A stretch of 64,000 nt of DNA, taken from Helicobacter macacae MIT 99-5501 (GTDB taxonomy: Bacteria; Campylobacterota; Campylobacteria; Campylobacterales; Helicobacteraceae). Positions 17,544 through 25,744 of this stretch are shown here, one piece after another. The stretch spans positions 310,001-374,000 of the forward strand of contig NZ_KI669454.1 in assembly GCF_000507845.1 (NCBI RefSeq), written 5' to 3'. A model generated the notes under the pieces. It was not told the DNA's origin and searched no databases. It was given only the letters and a program-made list of their open reading frames with translations. The first letter of the stretch is position 1, and the number at the start of each line of letters is the position of its first letter. The position numbers were made by a program, and so were the translations under genes.

Positions 17544-20084
17544 GTGGATATGCAAAGCGATAAATTAAATTCCGTAATAATGGAAATTTTCAATGGTAAT
17601 GCTATATTGTTTGTGGGGGCTGGATTTTCAAAAGGCGCAGTTGGTTTTGATGATGATATACCAACAGCAGAGAGACTTGCTGAAATTATTTTAAAACTGA
17701 TGAATAGAAGCACGGATTCTAAGAATCCAAAAGATTTAGCACATATATCGGATTATTTCATAAATAGTTTTTGTAAACAAAACGAAAGTAAACTTGACGA
17801 ATTTATAGCAATGATGAAGCGTACATTTAAGGTAACAGAACCTAAGAAGTATCATCTGGATATAGTTTCTGTTCCGTGGAAGTTTATTTATACAACAAAT
17901 TATGACGATGTAATAGAGCAGTCAGGCAGAGCAATCAAAAAGATGGTAGAACCTCTGGATTTAGAGTGTGAAATACCAAAATATGATAACAAAACAACAT
18001 ATTGCCTCCACATAAATGGAAGAATTGAAAATCTTAAAAAAGACTCACTGGATAATTCATTTAAGCTTACACATTCATCCTATCTATCTAGTGATGGATT
18101 TGGCTCTCAGTATCCTGAATGGAAGTCTCACTTTACAAATGATTTGGTGTATAATTCAACGGTGGCTATCTTTATTGGTTATTCTCTTTACGATATAGAA
18201 ATAGAAAAGATTTTACAGCAAAATAGTAGCATTAAAGATAAGGTAATTTTTATACAACCACAAAAAAGTATAGAGCAAGAAAATGATATAGATGATTATA
18301 AATATAAAAAATATGGGCATTTATTTAAAATAGGTGTAGAAGAATTTGTCAATAAACTTATGAAATATAAAAATAGTTTAAATGAGGACACGCAACATTT
18401 CATATCAAATAATATAACTTGTTTTAAAAAGTATAACTTAGTTTTTGATAAAAATACAAATATAAACATTGATGATAGAAAAATAAGGAACTTTTTTGTT
18501 AGAGGTGCTTTAGAAGACGCCATTTTACAAAAAGAAACTATATCAAATATAAATAATTCTCTGTATTTAGTTAATCGAAAATCATACATTGATGAAGCGT
18601 TAAAAATTTTAGAAAATCACAATTTTCTCTTTGTTTTAGGTGATATGGGGAATGGTAAAACAGTATTTTTAAAACAATTGGCGACTATTATAGTTCAAAA
18701 AGGATTTAAGGTTTATTTTTTAACAAATAGGCGAAATATATCAACCTATAAAAAAGAGATTGAGACTATTTCTAACAATGTTACAAATACTACATATGTA
18801 TTTATAGATTCATATACAAACTTTTCAAACTTAATAAGCGACATTCTGCCAAAACAATACAAAAATATAAAATATGTTTTAAGTTCTAGAGAAAGAGAAC
18901 ATCACAAATATATCAACAATTGTAGCATTATAAATAAAATACCAGAATTATTTATTGATAAATTAGATTCCAGCAATATTGAACAGTTCTGCACTATTAT
19001 AAACAATCTTGCTGCTTGGGATTTAATGGGGAGAGGTAAGCAAATTCAAATAAATCGTATACACAATAGGTGCAAAGGTGAAATATCTAACATCCTTATT
19101 GACATATTCGAATCTGAGCAGATGAGTAGTAGAATTAAGGAATCGTTTGCTAATTTTTTACAAAAACCAACAATAAGAAAACATTTGTTTGTGGTGTGCT
19201 TACTTAATGTTATGAATATACCCATATCAATAGCGTTAATTGAATATATTTTAGATGACTATGATTTGGAGATATTTAGAGGAGATGTTTTTGATTATCT
19301 TGTAAAAATAGATATATTAGATGAAGGTAATGAAATTAAACCAAAATCAGCTGTTTTTTGTCAATTTGTTTTAAAGCATATATTTGGAGCAGATTATGTA
19401 ATTAAGGAATCTTTACAGCTGTTAAAAAGTCTTAGCAATAAGCGGGATTCTAACATACTATACGGTTCTGATGGATATAAAGTTAAAACCAATTTATTTA
19501 AATTTAATTTTATAGAGAGTATTTTACCAGAAAAGGGTAAAAGAGAAAAATTGCGAGAATATTATGAAAATATCAAAATAGATATGCCAAAAATGGTAGA
19601 TAGGTCGCAATATTGGCTTCAATATGCTATGTGTTTCATTGCATACGATGCAATAGAAGATTTTAAGGAAGCTCAGCGTTATCTTGATGCTGCTTATAAT
19701 GTTTCCTCAAATAAGGAAGACAATCGTTATGTTTATAAAATAGACAATCAACAAGCGAGACTATATGTCAAGCAATCTGTCAAAGAAAATGATTACAAAA
19801 AAGCATTTGATTATTTTAAAAAAGCTGATACAAAACTATCAAGGCAAAAAAATGATAGGTATAAATTTAAAGTTTTAAGAGATTATTTAAATTGCATAGA
19901 ACAACACAGAGAGTTTTTTGTCAAAGATGAAAGTATGGCTAAAGAAATTTGCTCAATATGCAATAAACACTTAAAACTAATAAATAATGATATAGACATA
20001 GATTTTGATAGTTATAGTAGGAGAGGACAAGCAAAAAGTGCTTTGGAAAAGATTATTCATATATTTTCTGGAGACTCAAAATGA
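17544..20084 (+). CDS. SIR2-like / P-loop NTPase fusion, candidate anti-phage defence protein
   Basis: An 846-residue protein. Residues 20-270 form a SIR2-like NAD-binding domain: VGAGFSKGA (24-32), YTTNYDD (116-122), LHINGR (155-160) and FIGYSLYD (210-217). Next comes a STAND/AAA-type NTPase with P-loop GDMGNGKT (366-373), a Walker B-like YVFIDSY and a sensor-like KYVLSSRERE. The C-terminal half is helical and TPR-like (DAAYNVSSN, KAFDYFKKAD). Known relatives with this order (Avs5-type and other SIR2 defence proteins) sense phage proteins and deplete NAD+; that activity is inferred. GTG at 17544 is chosen because GGAGGAG lies nine bases before it. The gene is visibly richer in A and T than its neighbours, suggesting transfer. 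Confidence 0.82.
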   Translation: MDMQSDKLNSVIMEIFNGNAILFVGAGFSKGAVGFDDDIPTAERLAEIILKLMNRSTDSKNPKDLAHISDYFINSFCKQNESKLDEFIAMMKRTFKVTEPKKYHLDIVSVPWKFIYTTNYDDVIEQSGRAIKKMVEPLDLECEIPKYDNKTTYCLHINGRIENLKKDSLDNSFKLTHSSYLSSDGFGSQYPEWKSHFTNDLVYNSTVAIFIGYSLYDIEIEKILQQNSSIKDKVIFIQPQKSIEQENDIDDYKYKKYGHLFKIGVEEFVNKLMKYKNSLNEDTQHFISNNITCFKKYNLVFDKNTNINIDDRKIRNFFVRGALEDAILQKETISNINNSLYLVNRKSYIDEALKILENHNFLFVLGDMGNGKTVFLKQLATIIVQKGFKVYFLTNRRNISTYKKEIETISNNVTNTTYVFIDSYTNFSNLISDILPKQYKNIKYVLSSREREHHKYINNCSIINKIPELFIDKLDSSNIEQFCTIINNLAAWDLMGRGKQIQINRIHNRCKGEISNILIDIFESEQMSSRIKESFANFLQKPTIRKHLFVVCLLNVMNIPISIALIEYILDDYDLEIFRGDVFDYLVKIDILDEGNEIKPKSAVFCQFVLKHIFGADYVIKESLQLLKSLSNKRDSNILYGSDGYKVKTNLFKFNFIESILPEKGKREKLREYYENIKIDMPKMVDRSQYWLQYAMCFIAYDAIEDFKEAQRYLDAAYNVSSNKEDNRYVYKIDNQQARLYVKQSVKENDYKKAFDYFKKADTKLSRQKNDRYKFKVLRDYLNCIEQHREFFVKDESMAKEICSICNKHLKLINNDIDIDFDSYSRRGQAKSALEKIIHIFSGDSK

Positions 20085-21556
20085 ACAAAATCATATTTAA
20101 ATATTGTTCTAAATATCTTTTAATGCAAACAAAAATGTATTGTAAATACATAGTAATACACATTAAGTATAAGATATATAGGATTTTCAAACCTAAATCA
20201 GCGAATAAAATTATCAAATATCAAAGACGATGCGATGAAATTCCAAAAAATATTACTATATTAAAAAAGCAACTTAACTTTATTCTTTTGCAAATGAAAC
20301 AGCAAAGCAAAATTTGGTTTAGCTCAAGAGAATTTAAAGAAAAGTATATCAATGCAAATCATCCTTATCTGCCTTTGCTTAATCCTAATAACCTAGATTA
20401 TGAATATATCCCTGCAGATTTGGCTTGGGAGTTGAATCTTCCTTTGCCACCAAAATATAATTTAATCATTATTTCAGGTTCTAATATGGGGCATAACGCG
20501 CTTTTAGATTTTTTTCAAAAATGTGGAGCAAAGCGTGGGCAAGACCATTTGCCAAAAGATTTGAAGCAAATCTATACAAGTTTTTATGATTTTTTAGTCA
20601 ATCCAGCCAATGCTGATGATTTTAAAATTTTGCCTTTTGTCCAATACTCTTATTTGGACTATACGCCAGATGAATTCAAGCGATATTGTGAATTTTTTAC
20701 GAACGAATTGCCTATTTTGGTGCAAGTAAGAGACCCATTTATCAAGCTTTTACTTGTTAATGATTTTAACTTTAAACCAAACAAACCTAGAAATTTTACA
20801 TTAAACGATAATTTACCAGAAATTTTAGATAGGTTTGAGTATGTGTTTGGTTTGGACTTGGAGGTAGGTTTAAATGAACTTATCACGCCATACAATCTTC
20901 GCCAAAGCACTGCCATAAATGGACTTCAAAAGTCAAAAATCGATTTTATAGATACGGACAATGAACTTATGCCAAATAATGCTTACGAGACTATGAAAAA
21001 ACTTGCCAAAAAATACAAACTCAAAGAGCCACAAGATAGGGCATTTTTTGAGGGTATTATGGAGCAAGACATTTTTGGGTTAGTGCCACTTACTCTCAAT
21101 CTCTCACGCCAAGATGCTTGTAAATATCTTGGGAGAGAATCAGAAATTGTGAGAGGGAGTAAAGGTGTAAATATCCTTATCACTATATATCAGTTAATGC
21201 AAGATATAGGTTATATAGATATAAGCAATGAAATTTGGGGTTCAAATTGGCTTTATAAAGGTAGCGACATACGCCTTTATGTCAAAAAAGGTGAATACGA
21301 ATTTTTTGATGAGATTATAAAACAAGCAGCGATTAAGTATTTTGAGTATTTTAAAATAGAGTTTATGAAGCGAGTCGAGCTAGAAATACAAAAAAGATTT
21401 ACCCCAACTGATATTTTAAACTATCTTAAAAAGGACAAAACATTAGCACAAAAGCTTAAAAATCTCTTAGACAAAGAATTGGAGTGTGTCAAACAAATGC
21501 GCCCTGATATAGTGGAGTCTTGGGAGTATTATAGGAAGTTTGAGTCTATGTTTTAA
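20081..21556 (+). CDS. DUF2972-family protein
   Basis: A 491-residue protein. Residues 131-145 (ISGSNMGHNALLDFF) and the following VQVRDPFIKLL match the DUF2972 family, so far seen mainly in Campylobacter and Helicobacter surface-glycan loci. The fold resembles P-loop sulfotransferases in arrangement, but I cannot confirm that. The first 40 residues are basic and hydrophobic. It overlaps the SIR2 gene by four bases (ATGA), so the two are probably translationally coupled even though its own family belongs to the glycan cluster. Confidence 0.72.
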   Translation: MNKIIFKYCSKYLLMQTKMYCKYIVIHIKYKIYRIFKPKSANKIIKYQRRCDEIPKNITILKKQLNFILLQMKQQSKIWFSSREFKEKYINANHPYLPLLNPNNLDYEYIPADLAWELNLPLPPKYNLIIISGSNMGHNALLDFFQKCGAKRGQDHLPKDLKQIYTSFYDFLVNPANADDFKILPFVQYSYLDYTPDEFKRYCEFFTNELPILVQVRDPFIKLLLVNDFNFKPNKPRNFTLNDNLPEILDRFEYVFGLDLEVGLNELITPYNLRQSTAINGLQKSKIDFIDTDNELMPNNAYETMKKLAKKYKLKEPQDRAFFEGIMEQDIFGLVPLTLNLSRQDACKYLGRESEIVRGSKGVNILITIYQLMQDIGYIDISNEIWGSNWLYKGSDIRLYVKKGEYEFFDEIIKQAAIKYFEYFKIEFMKRVELEIQKRFTPTDILNYLKKDKTLAQKLKNLLDKELECVKQMRPDIVESWEYYRKFESMF

Positions 21557-21605
21557 TCTGTTGTAGTGCGCTAAACACCGCTACTCTACTTATTTTTTGG
21601 GCTAC

Positions 21606-22652
21606 TTAGGTAATGCTAGTTGTGTTTACTTTGCGTCTTATTTTTTTGTCAAGATATTTATAAATTTTATATAATAGCTTGTATCGTAAGGATAGTTTTT
21701 TAATTTTTAATTCATCTTTATCTAAATAGAGTTTTAGGTTTTTTTCAAATTGCTTAAAGGTTGATATTCTATGTAAAATATGAGTTAGTTCTATAACATC
21801 TTTAATATCAGCGTATTGTTTAAGCATTTCTATGTCAATAGCAAATAACCTATTTGTAGCCAAATCAATCCACTCTAAATTTTTTCTCCCAAAATAATCA
21901 TACATATCAAGATAAGCACGAACTCCTAAATTGATTTGTCTAAGCCTATTGGCACCAAAGTAAAGTCCGTTTGCAACATATCTATATACTCCTACAATTT
22001 CATTGACAAAATGAGATTTTCCCATTGTTAAATGAACTCTATTGCGAAAATCATCCTCTCTATACGCAACTTCTTTATATGTATCCCCATTTGCGCATTT
22101 GGACTCCAAAAATCGTATAACTTCATCGTTGATATAGTTGTTTCTAAAAATAGAACCTGTCGTGTGTCCTAAGACAGCTTTATCTTTTAGCATATCATCA
22201 AAATCACAATCCACAAAGTCCTCTTTTATATTTTCTCTTTTATGTTGTGTATTATCAGCATTTATAATCATTACGCCACTAGCATAAATGCTAAAATCTT
22301 TATTGTTATCCAAAAAATCAACTGCTTTTTGCAAAAAATACATATCCGTATAATAATCATCAGGGTCTAAGACGCAAAAGTATTCACAATTCATTTCTTT
22401 GTAAGCTTTGATAATATTGGACAACAAGCCTTGATTTTGTTTTGAAGTAAGTAATGTGATTCTATGTGAATGTGCTTTTTGAAATTCTTGCACTATGTCT
22501 AATGTCTCATCGGTAGAAGCATCATCTGTGATAATAAGCTGAAAATCAAAATTTGTATTTTGAGTCAAAACAGACTCAATAGCTTCTTTTATGTATGAAC
22601 CTTTGTTATATGAAGGCATCAGAACGCAAAGTTTATATGCTTTTTTTGTCAT
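21606..22652 (-). CDS. Glycosyltransferase family 2
   Basis: A 348-residue GT-A enzyme. It starts with the nucleotide-sugar strand LCVLMPSYNKGSYIKEAIESV, followed by QLIITDDASTDETLDIV and a metal-binding DPDD in YFCVLDPDDYY. It should transfer a sugar from a nucleotide donor to a growing surface glycan at the inner face of the membrane. No membrane helix is evident. ATG follows AAAGGG. Its stop faces the end of the DUF2972 gene. Confidence 0.85.
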   Translation of the reverse strand: MTKKAYKLCVLMPSYNKGSYIKEAIESVLTQNTNFDFQLIITDDASTDETLDIVQEFQKAHSHRITLLTSKQNQGLLSNIIKAYKEMNCEYFCVLDPDDYYTDMYFLQKAVDFLDNNKDFSIYASGVMIINADNTQHKRENIKEDFVDCDFDDMLKDKAVLGHTTGSIFRNNYINDEVIRFLESKCANGDTYKEVAYREDDFRNRVHLTMGKSHFVNEIVGVYRYVANGLYFGANRLRQINLGVRAYLDMYDYFGRKNLEWIDLATNRLFAIDIEMLKQYADIKDVIELTHILHRISTFKQFEKNLKLYLDKDELKIKKLSLRYKLLYKIYKYLDKKIRRKVNTTSIT

Positions 22653-22677
22653 TTATTACCCTTTCTGCGATTTATAT

Positions 22678-24375
22678 TCATCTCCCCACCATTATGCTAA
22701 TCTCTTCATTTATGTCCTCATAGGTCGTTTCTAGTTTTAGCTCTATTGGCTTAAATAGACTTGCATAATCCTCCGCACTTTTATAATGCCAATACTTTTG
22801 ATTATCTTGCTTTGCGGTATTTTCCACTATGAAGAACAGCGCGTTTTGCTTTGCCACTCGTTTTAGCTCATCTATTGCCATTTTTAGCTGCGACTTATCG
22901 ACTATACCACCAAGTGCAAGGCTTACAAAAACCAAATCCACGCTATCGCTAGGCAAGGCTATCTTTTCATTTTCGCCAAGCAATAGATATTCCACATTAT
23001 CTATCTTTGGTGCAAGTTCTATGAGCGTAGATATGGGGTCAGTCGCATAGACTTTGTGTGCTATCTTTGAAAGCATAGGCTCAAATCTCCCCGGTCCGCA
23101 TCCAAAATCTAAAGCCACTAGCTTCTGCCCCCCCCCATTGTCATCTAAATGCTTTTTAAGCACATTTGAGTAAATCTGTTCTTGATATTTATCGACAGAT
23201 TCTAGCTCATTTAGTGGGTGTGCCATATTATACACAGAGTGTTTACCGTGCTTTTTAGCACGATTTTGCCAATACTCCAATGAATCATTAAACACTTTCT
23301 CAAATAAATTTTTTGCATATTCGTCGCTAAAAAATTTTGATGAATTTTGAATATTGTTTTGCTTCGTCTCTTTATCAATAGCGATAAATTCTGCAAAGCC
23401 CATTTGTGCTATTTTGGTGCTGTCAAAGACTTTGTTTCCATTTGAGATGAGATAGTCATAAGTGCTGATTTCAGAGCGGATGTAGAGCTTTGTTCCAAAT
23501 GCTAGGGCTAGGAAAGAGTTGCCCAAGCCTTGCTGGCGATTTTGATTATACACCAGCACATCGTTTTCGCTGACATATTTAGCATATTCTTGTGGCGATA
23601 AAATCGTCTCAATGAATTCAAACTTATCACCAAAGATGGCATTGCCTTTATCAATGATTTGTTCTTTAAATTCAAGTTTGGCATAGGATAAAATCGTTTT
23701 TATGATGATATTTTCATCTCTAAATTTTGATAGTATGTCAAGCATTTCTAGGGTAGAGTCATCGCAAGAATTGTTGATTTGGATAATGGTGGCGTTTCGT
23801 TTTTTGAGTGAATTTTTGGCTTTATCTATCATATCTAGCGTTACAGGAAAGGTATATGTTGCGTGATAAAATTTTTTATTTTTTCTAGTCGCATAGCGTT
23901 TTTCTAATACAGTTCTGTCGCCATCCACATCGGTAATATAGCCCCTAAAATTTTCTCTTACAAAGTCATTTTTCTCATCTCGTGGCGCATTATACAAATC
24001 TCCACCCCAAATTTGCCAATAGGCTTTTTCTTTTAAAATATCTTTATGCTTGTAGAGGTATTTTATGGATTCGTGGTCAAATAAAGAGTGAAAAAATACT
24101 TTTTCGACCCTTTTAAAATTTAAATATCGAAACATTTTAATTTCTATGACATTCTCTCCTTGCGGGAAAGGAAATTCATCAAACCACCTTTTGCAAAGGA
24201 CTAAATGCTCTTTTGCGTCAAAATTTCTATTTAAAAAATCCACAAAAGGCTTGCAAAATTTGTCATTAAACATTATGTGGATAAACCTGTATCGCTTTAT
24301 GATTTTATTTATCCCTTTTGCTTTTCTTTTTTCCTTATATTTTGTTATCAATCGTTGTATAAATTTTACTTCCAT
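22678..24375 (-). CDS. WecF-like Fuc4NAc transferase fused to a methyltransferase
   Basis: A 565-residue two-domain protein. Residues 30-400 match GT56 transferases such as WecF (TDP-Fuc4NAc:lipid II Fuc4NAc transferase): the motif AYWQIWGGDLY at 118-128, then YNQNRQQGLGN. Residues 417-565 form a class I SAM-dependent methyltransferase with VALDFGCGPGRFE and a later SVDLVFVSLAL. The two parts meet at three glycines (414-416) encoded by a G9 tract. At nine Gs the fusion is in frame. At ten a stop comes after 15 more codons, and at eight a stop comes almost at once, leaving the transferase alone. ATG has AAGGAG eight bases upstream. Confidence 0.85.
   Translation of the reverse strand: MEVKFIQRLITKYKEKRKAKGINKIIKRYRFIHIMFNDKFCKPFVDFLNRNFDAKEHLVLCKRWFDEFPFPQGENVIEIKMFRYLNFKRVEKVFFHSLFDHESIKYLYKHKDILKEKAYWQIWGGDLYNAPRDEKNDFVRENFRGYITDVDGDRTVLEKRYATRKNKKFYHATYTFPVTLDMIDKAKNSLKKRNATIIQINNSCDDSTLEMLDILSKFRDENIIIKTILSYAKLEFKEQIIDKGNAIFGDKFEFIETILSPQEYAKYVSENDVLVYNQNRQQGLGNSFLALAFGTKLYIRSEISTYDYLISNGNKVFDSTKIAQMGFAEFIAIDKETKQNNIQNSSKFFSDEYAKNLFEKVFNDSLEYWQNRAKKHGKHSVYNMAHPLNELESVDKYQEQIYSNVLKKHLDDNGGGQKLVALDFGCGPGRFEPMLSKIAHKVYATDPISTLIELAPKIDNVEYLLLGENEKIALPSDSVDLVFVSLALGGIVDKSQLKMAIDELKRVAKQNALFFIVENTAKQDNQKYWHYKSAEDYASLFKPIELKLETTYEDINEEISIMVGR
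23128..23136. repeat. C9/G9 tract at the domain joint of the WecF-methyltransferase fusion
   Basis: Nine Cs on the plus strand encode three glycines on the minus strand, exactly between the two domains. A change of one base in either direction ends translation within about 15 codons. Confidence 0.85.
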
Positions 24376-24415
24376 TACTATTTCTCCTTAATTATTTCTT
24401 CCTATTTGATAGCAC

Positions 24416-24541
24416 TCAAAGTTTTTTATCTTTTGGGAAATTTATATTATCTATATCTATGCAAATTTCATTGCCCATATCCTCTAGACAAGCTCCAGCG
24501 ACTAGCCTAACATATCTTGCGATGATGACTGCTATATTCAT
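24416..24541 (-). pseudogene. N-terminal remnant of a UDP-sugar dehydrogenase (Ugd-like)
   Basis: A 41-residue frame (MNIAVIIARY, VRLVAGACLEDMGNE, ICIDIDNINF) aligns with the NAD-binding start of UDP-glucose/UDP-mannose dehydrogenases, whose usual sequence is [25 protein letters not shown]. The glycine pattern is damaged (VIIARYVR) and the rest of the gene is absent. It begins inside the stop of the upstream glycosyltransferase (ATGA overlap), so it once followed that gene in an operon. It is probably a decayed fragment left by a deletion. Confidence 0.7.
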
Positions 24542-25623
24542 TTGGCTTTCATTTGAAATTTAATCTTTATCCCCAAAATAGTCAAAACTTTGTAGCGTTT
24601 ATTTGGTGTATTTTTTATTGAAAAAATTTGCTGCACAATGGAAAGATCCAATTTTTCTAAGTCTTTATTGTAAAAGATTGGATTGTTGCTGAGGTAGGTT
24701 TGTGAATAGATATAAAAAATCAAATCTTTATTTTTTGTGATTATATGTTCATCGATGTGTCTAAGTTCTTCTATTGCTAAATCATATAATCTTTTAGTTT
24801 TTTTTAAGAAAAAGTCTTTGCTTTTAGGAAAAAAGTCAGATAAGGCGATATATAACAAGGCTTGCAACAAGTTTTGTTCAAAAGACTGTAAGCCAGACCA
24901 AATTCCACATTTATTGTAGTTATAAACACTCTCTAAATTATTAACAAAATGCGCTTTACCACTACTCAGATGGTATGGAAGCATAAAGGCATCACAACGT
25001 AAAGCATATCCATAATCTTGCTTTGTTCCTATCAAAAACGCTTCATTTATTCCATACTTGAAATATATGTTTCTATAAACCATACCACCTGTCTGCATAA
25101 GAATACCTTTATCCATTATATAATCATTCCAATCGAAGTCAATAAAGTCTTGGTTAATTCTGTGGTAAGGCATTTTGACATTATTTTTAAGTAATATAAC
25201 ATTTGACATATATATCACATAGTTTTTATGCGATTCCAAAAAAGCCACCGCATCGGCAAATTTTTTGTCATAAATATAATAGTCATCAGCGTCAAGCACA
25301 CAAAAATAATCAACGCCTTTTAATAGCGAATATCCATTTGTGATGCTTTTTAGCAATTTTAGATTTGTTTCATTGCGCACGATTTCGATTTTGTCTGGAT
25401 AACGCTTTTTATATTCTTGTGCAATAGCATAAGAATCATCGCTTGAGCAATCATCTAAAATAACGAGCTTATAGGCAAAATCTGCCTTTTGCATCATTAC
25501 TGATTCTATCGCTTTGGCAAGAGTATCTTGCTTATTGTAAGTTGGCATTAGACAGGCTAATTTGACATTTTCTAAGCTAAACAAAGCAATATCCTTATCT
25601 GTGGGGCTACATAAATCAGACAC
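24538..25623 (-). CDS. Glycosyltransferase family 2
   Basis: A 361-residue GT-A enzyme with LACLMPTYNKQDTLAKAIESV, KLVILDDCSSDDSY and the metal-binding DADD in YFCVLDADDYY. It shares layout and many residues with the 21606 glycosyltransferase, so the two may be paralogues acting in the same glycan. The start is probably GTG at 25623; no good ribosome site is visible, which makes the first residues uncertain. Confidence 0.83.
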   Translation of the reverse strand: MSDLCSPTDKDIALFSLENVKLACLMPTYNKQDTLAKAIESVMMQKADFAYKLVILDDCSSDDSYAIAQEYKKRYPDKIEIVRNETNLKLLKSITNGYSLLKGVDYFCVLDADDYYIYDKKFADAVAFLESHKNYVIYMSNVILLKNNVKMPYHRINQDFIDFDWNDYIMDKGILMQTGGMVYRNIYFKYGINEAFLIGTKQDYGYALRCDAFMLPYHLSSGKAHFVNNLESVYNYNKCGIWSGLQSFEQNLLQALLYIALSDFFPKSKDFFLKKTKRLYDLAIEELRHIDEHIITKNKDLIFYIYSQTYLSNNPIFYNKDLEKLDLSIVQQIFSIKNTPNKRYKVLTILGIKIKFQMKAK

Positions 25624-25701
25624 AAAATTTCTTATGGAGGACGCTTTTGTGTCATGCGCAGAAAGTAACGCTATTGTAACATATTTAAATGCATATTTTG
25701 G

Positions 25702-25707
25702 TATAAT
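25702..25707 (+). promoter_or_regulatory. -10 box for the TupA-like gene
   Basis: TTTTGG directly followed by TATAAT, a near-perfect extended -10 element, 38 bases before the start codon. Confidence 0.65.
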
Positions 25708-25744
25708 GCTTAATTTACCTTAAGAAAGGATCTTATGCTAAACA

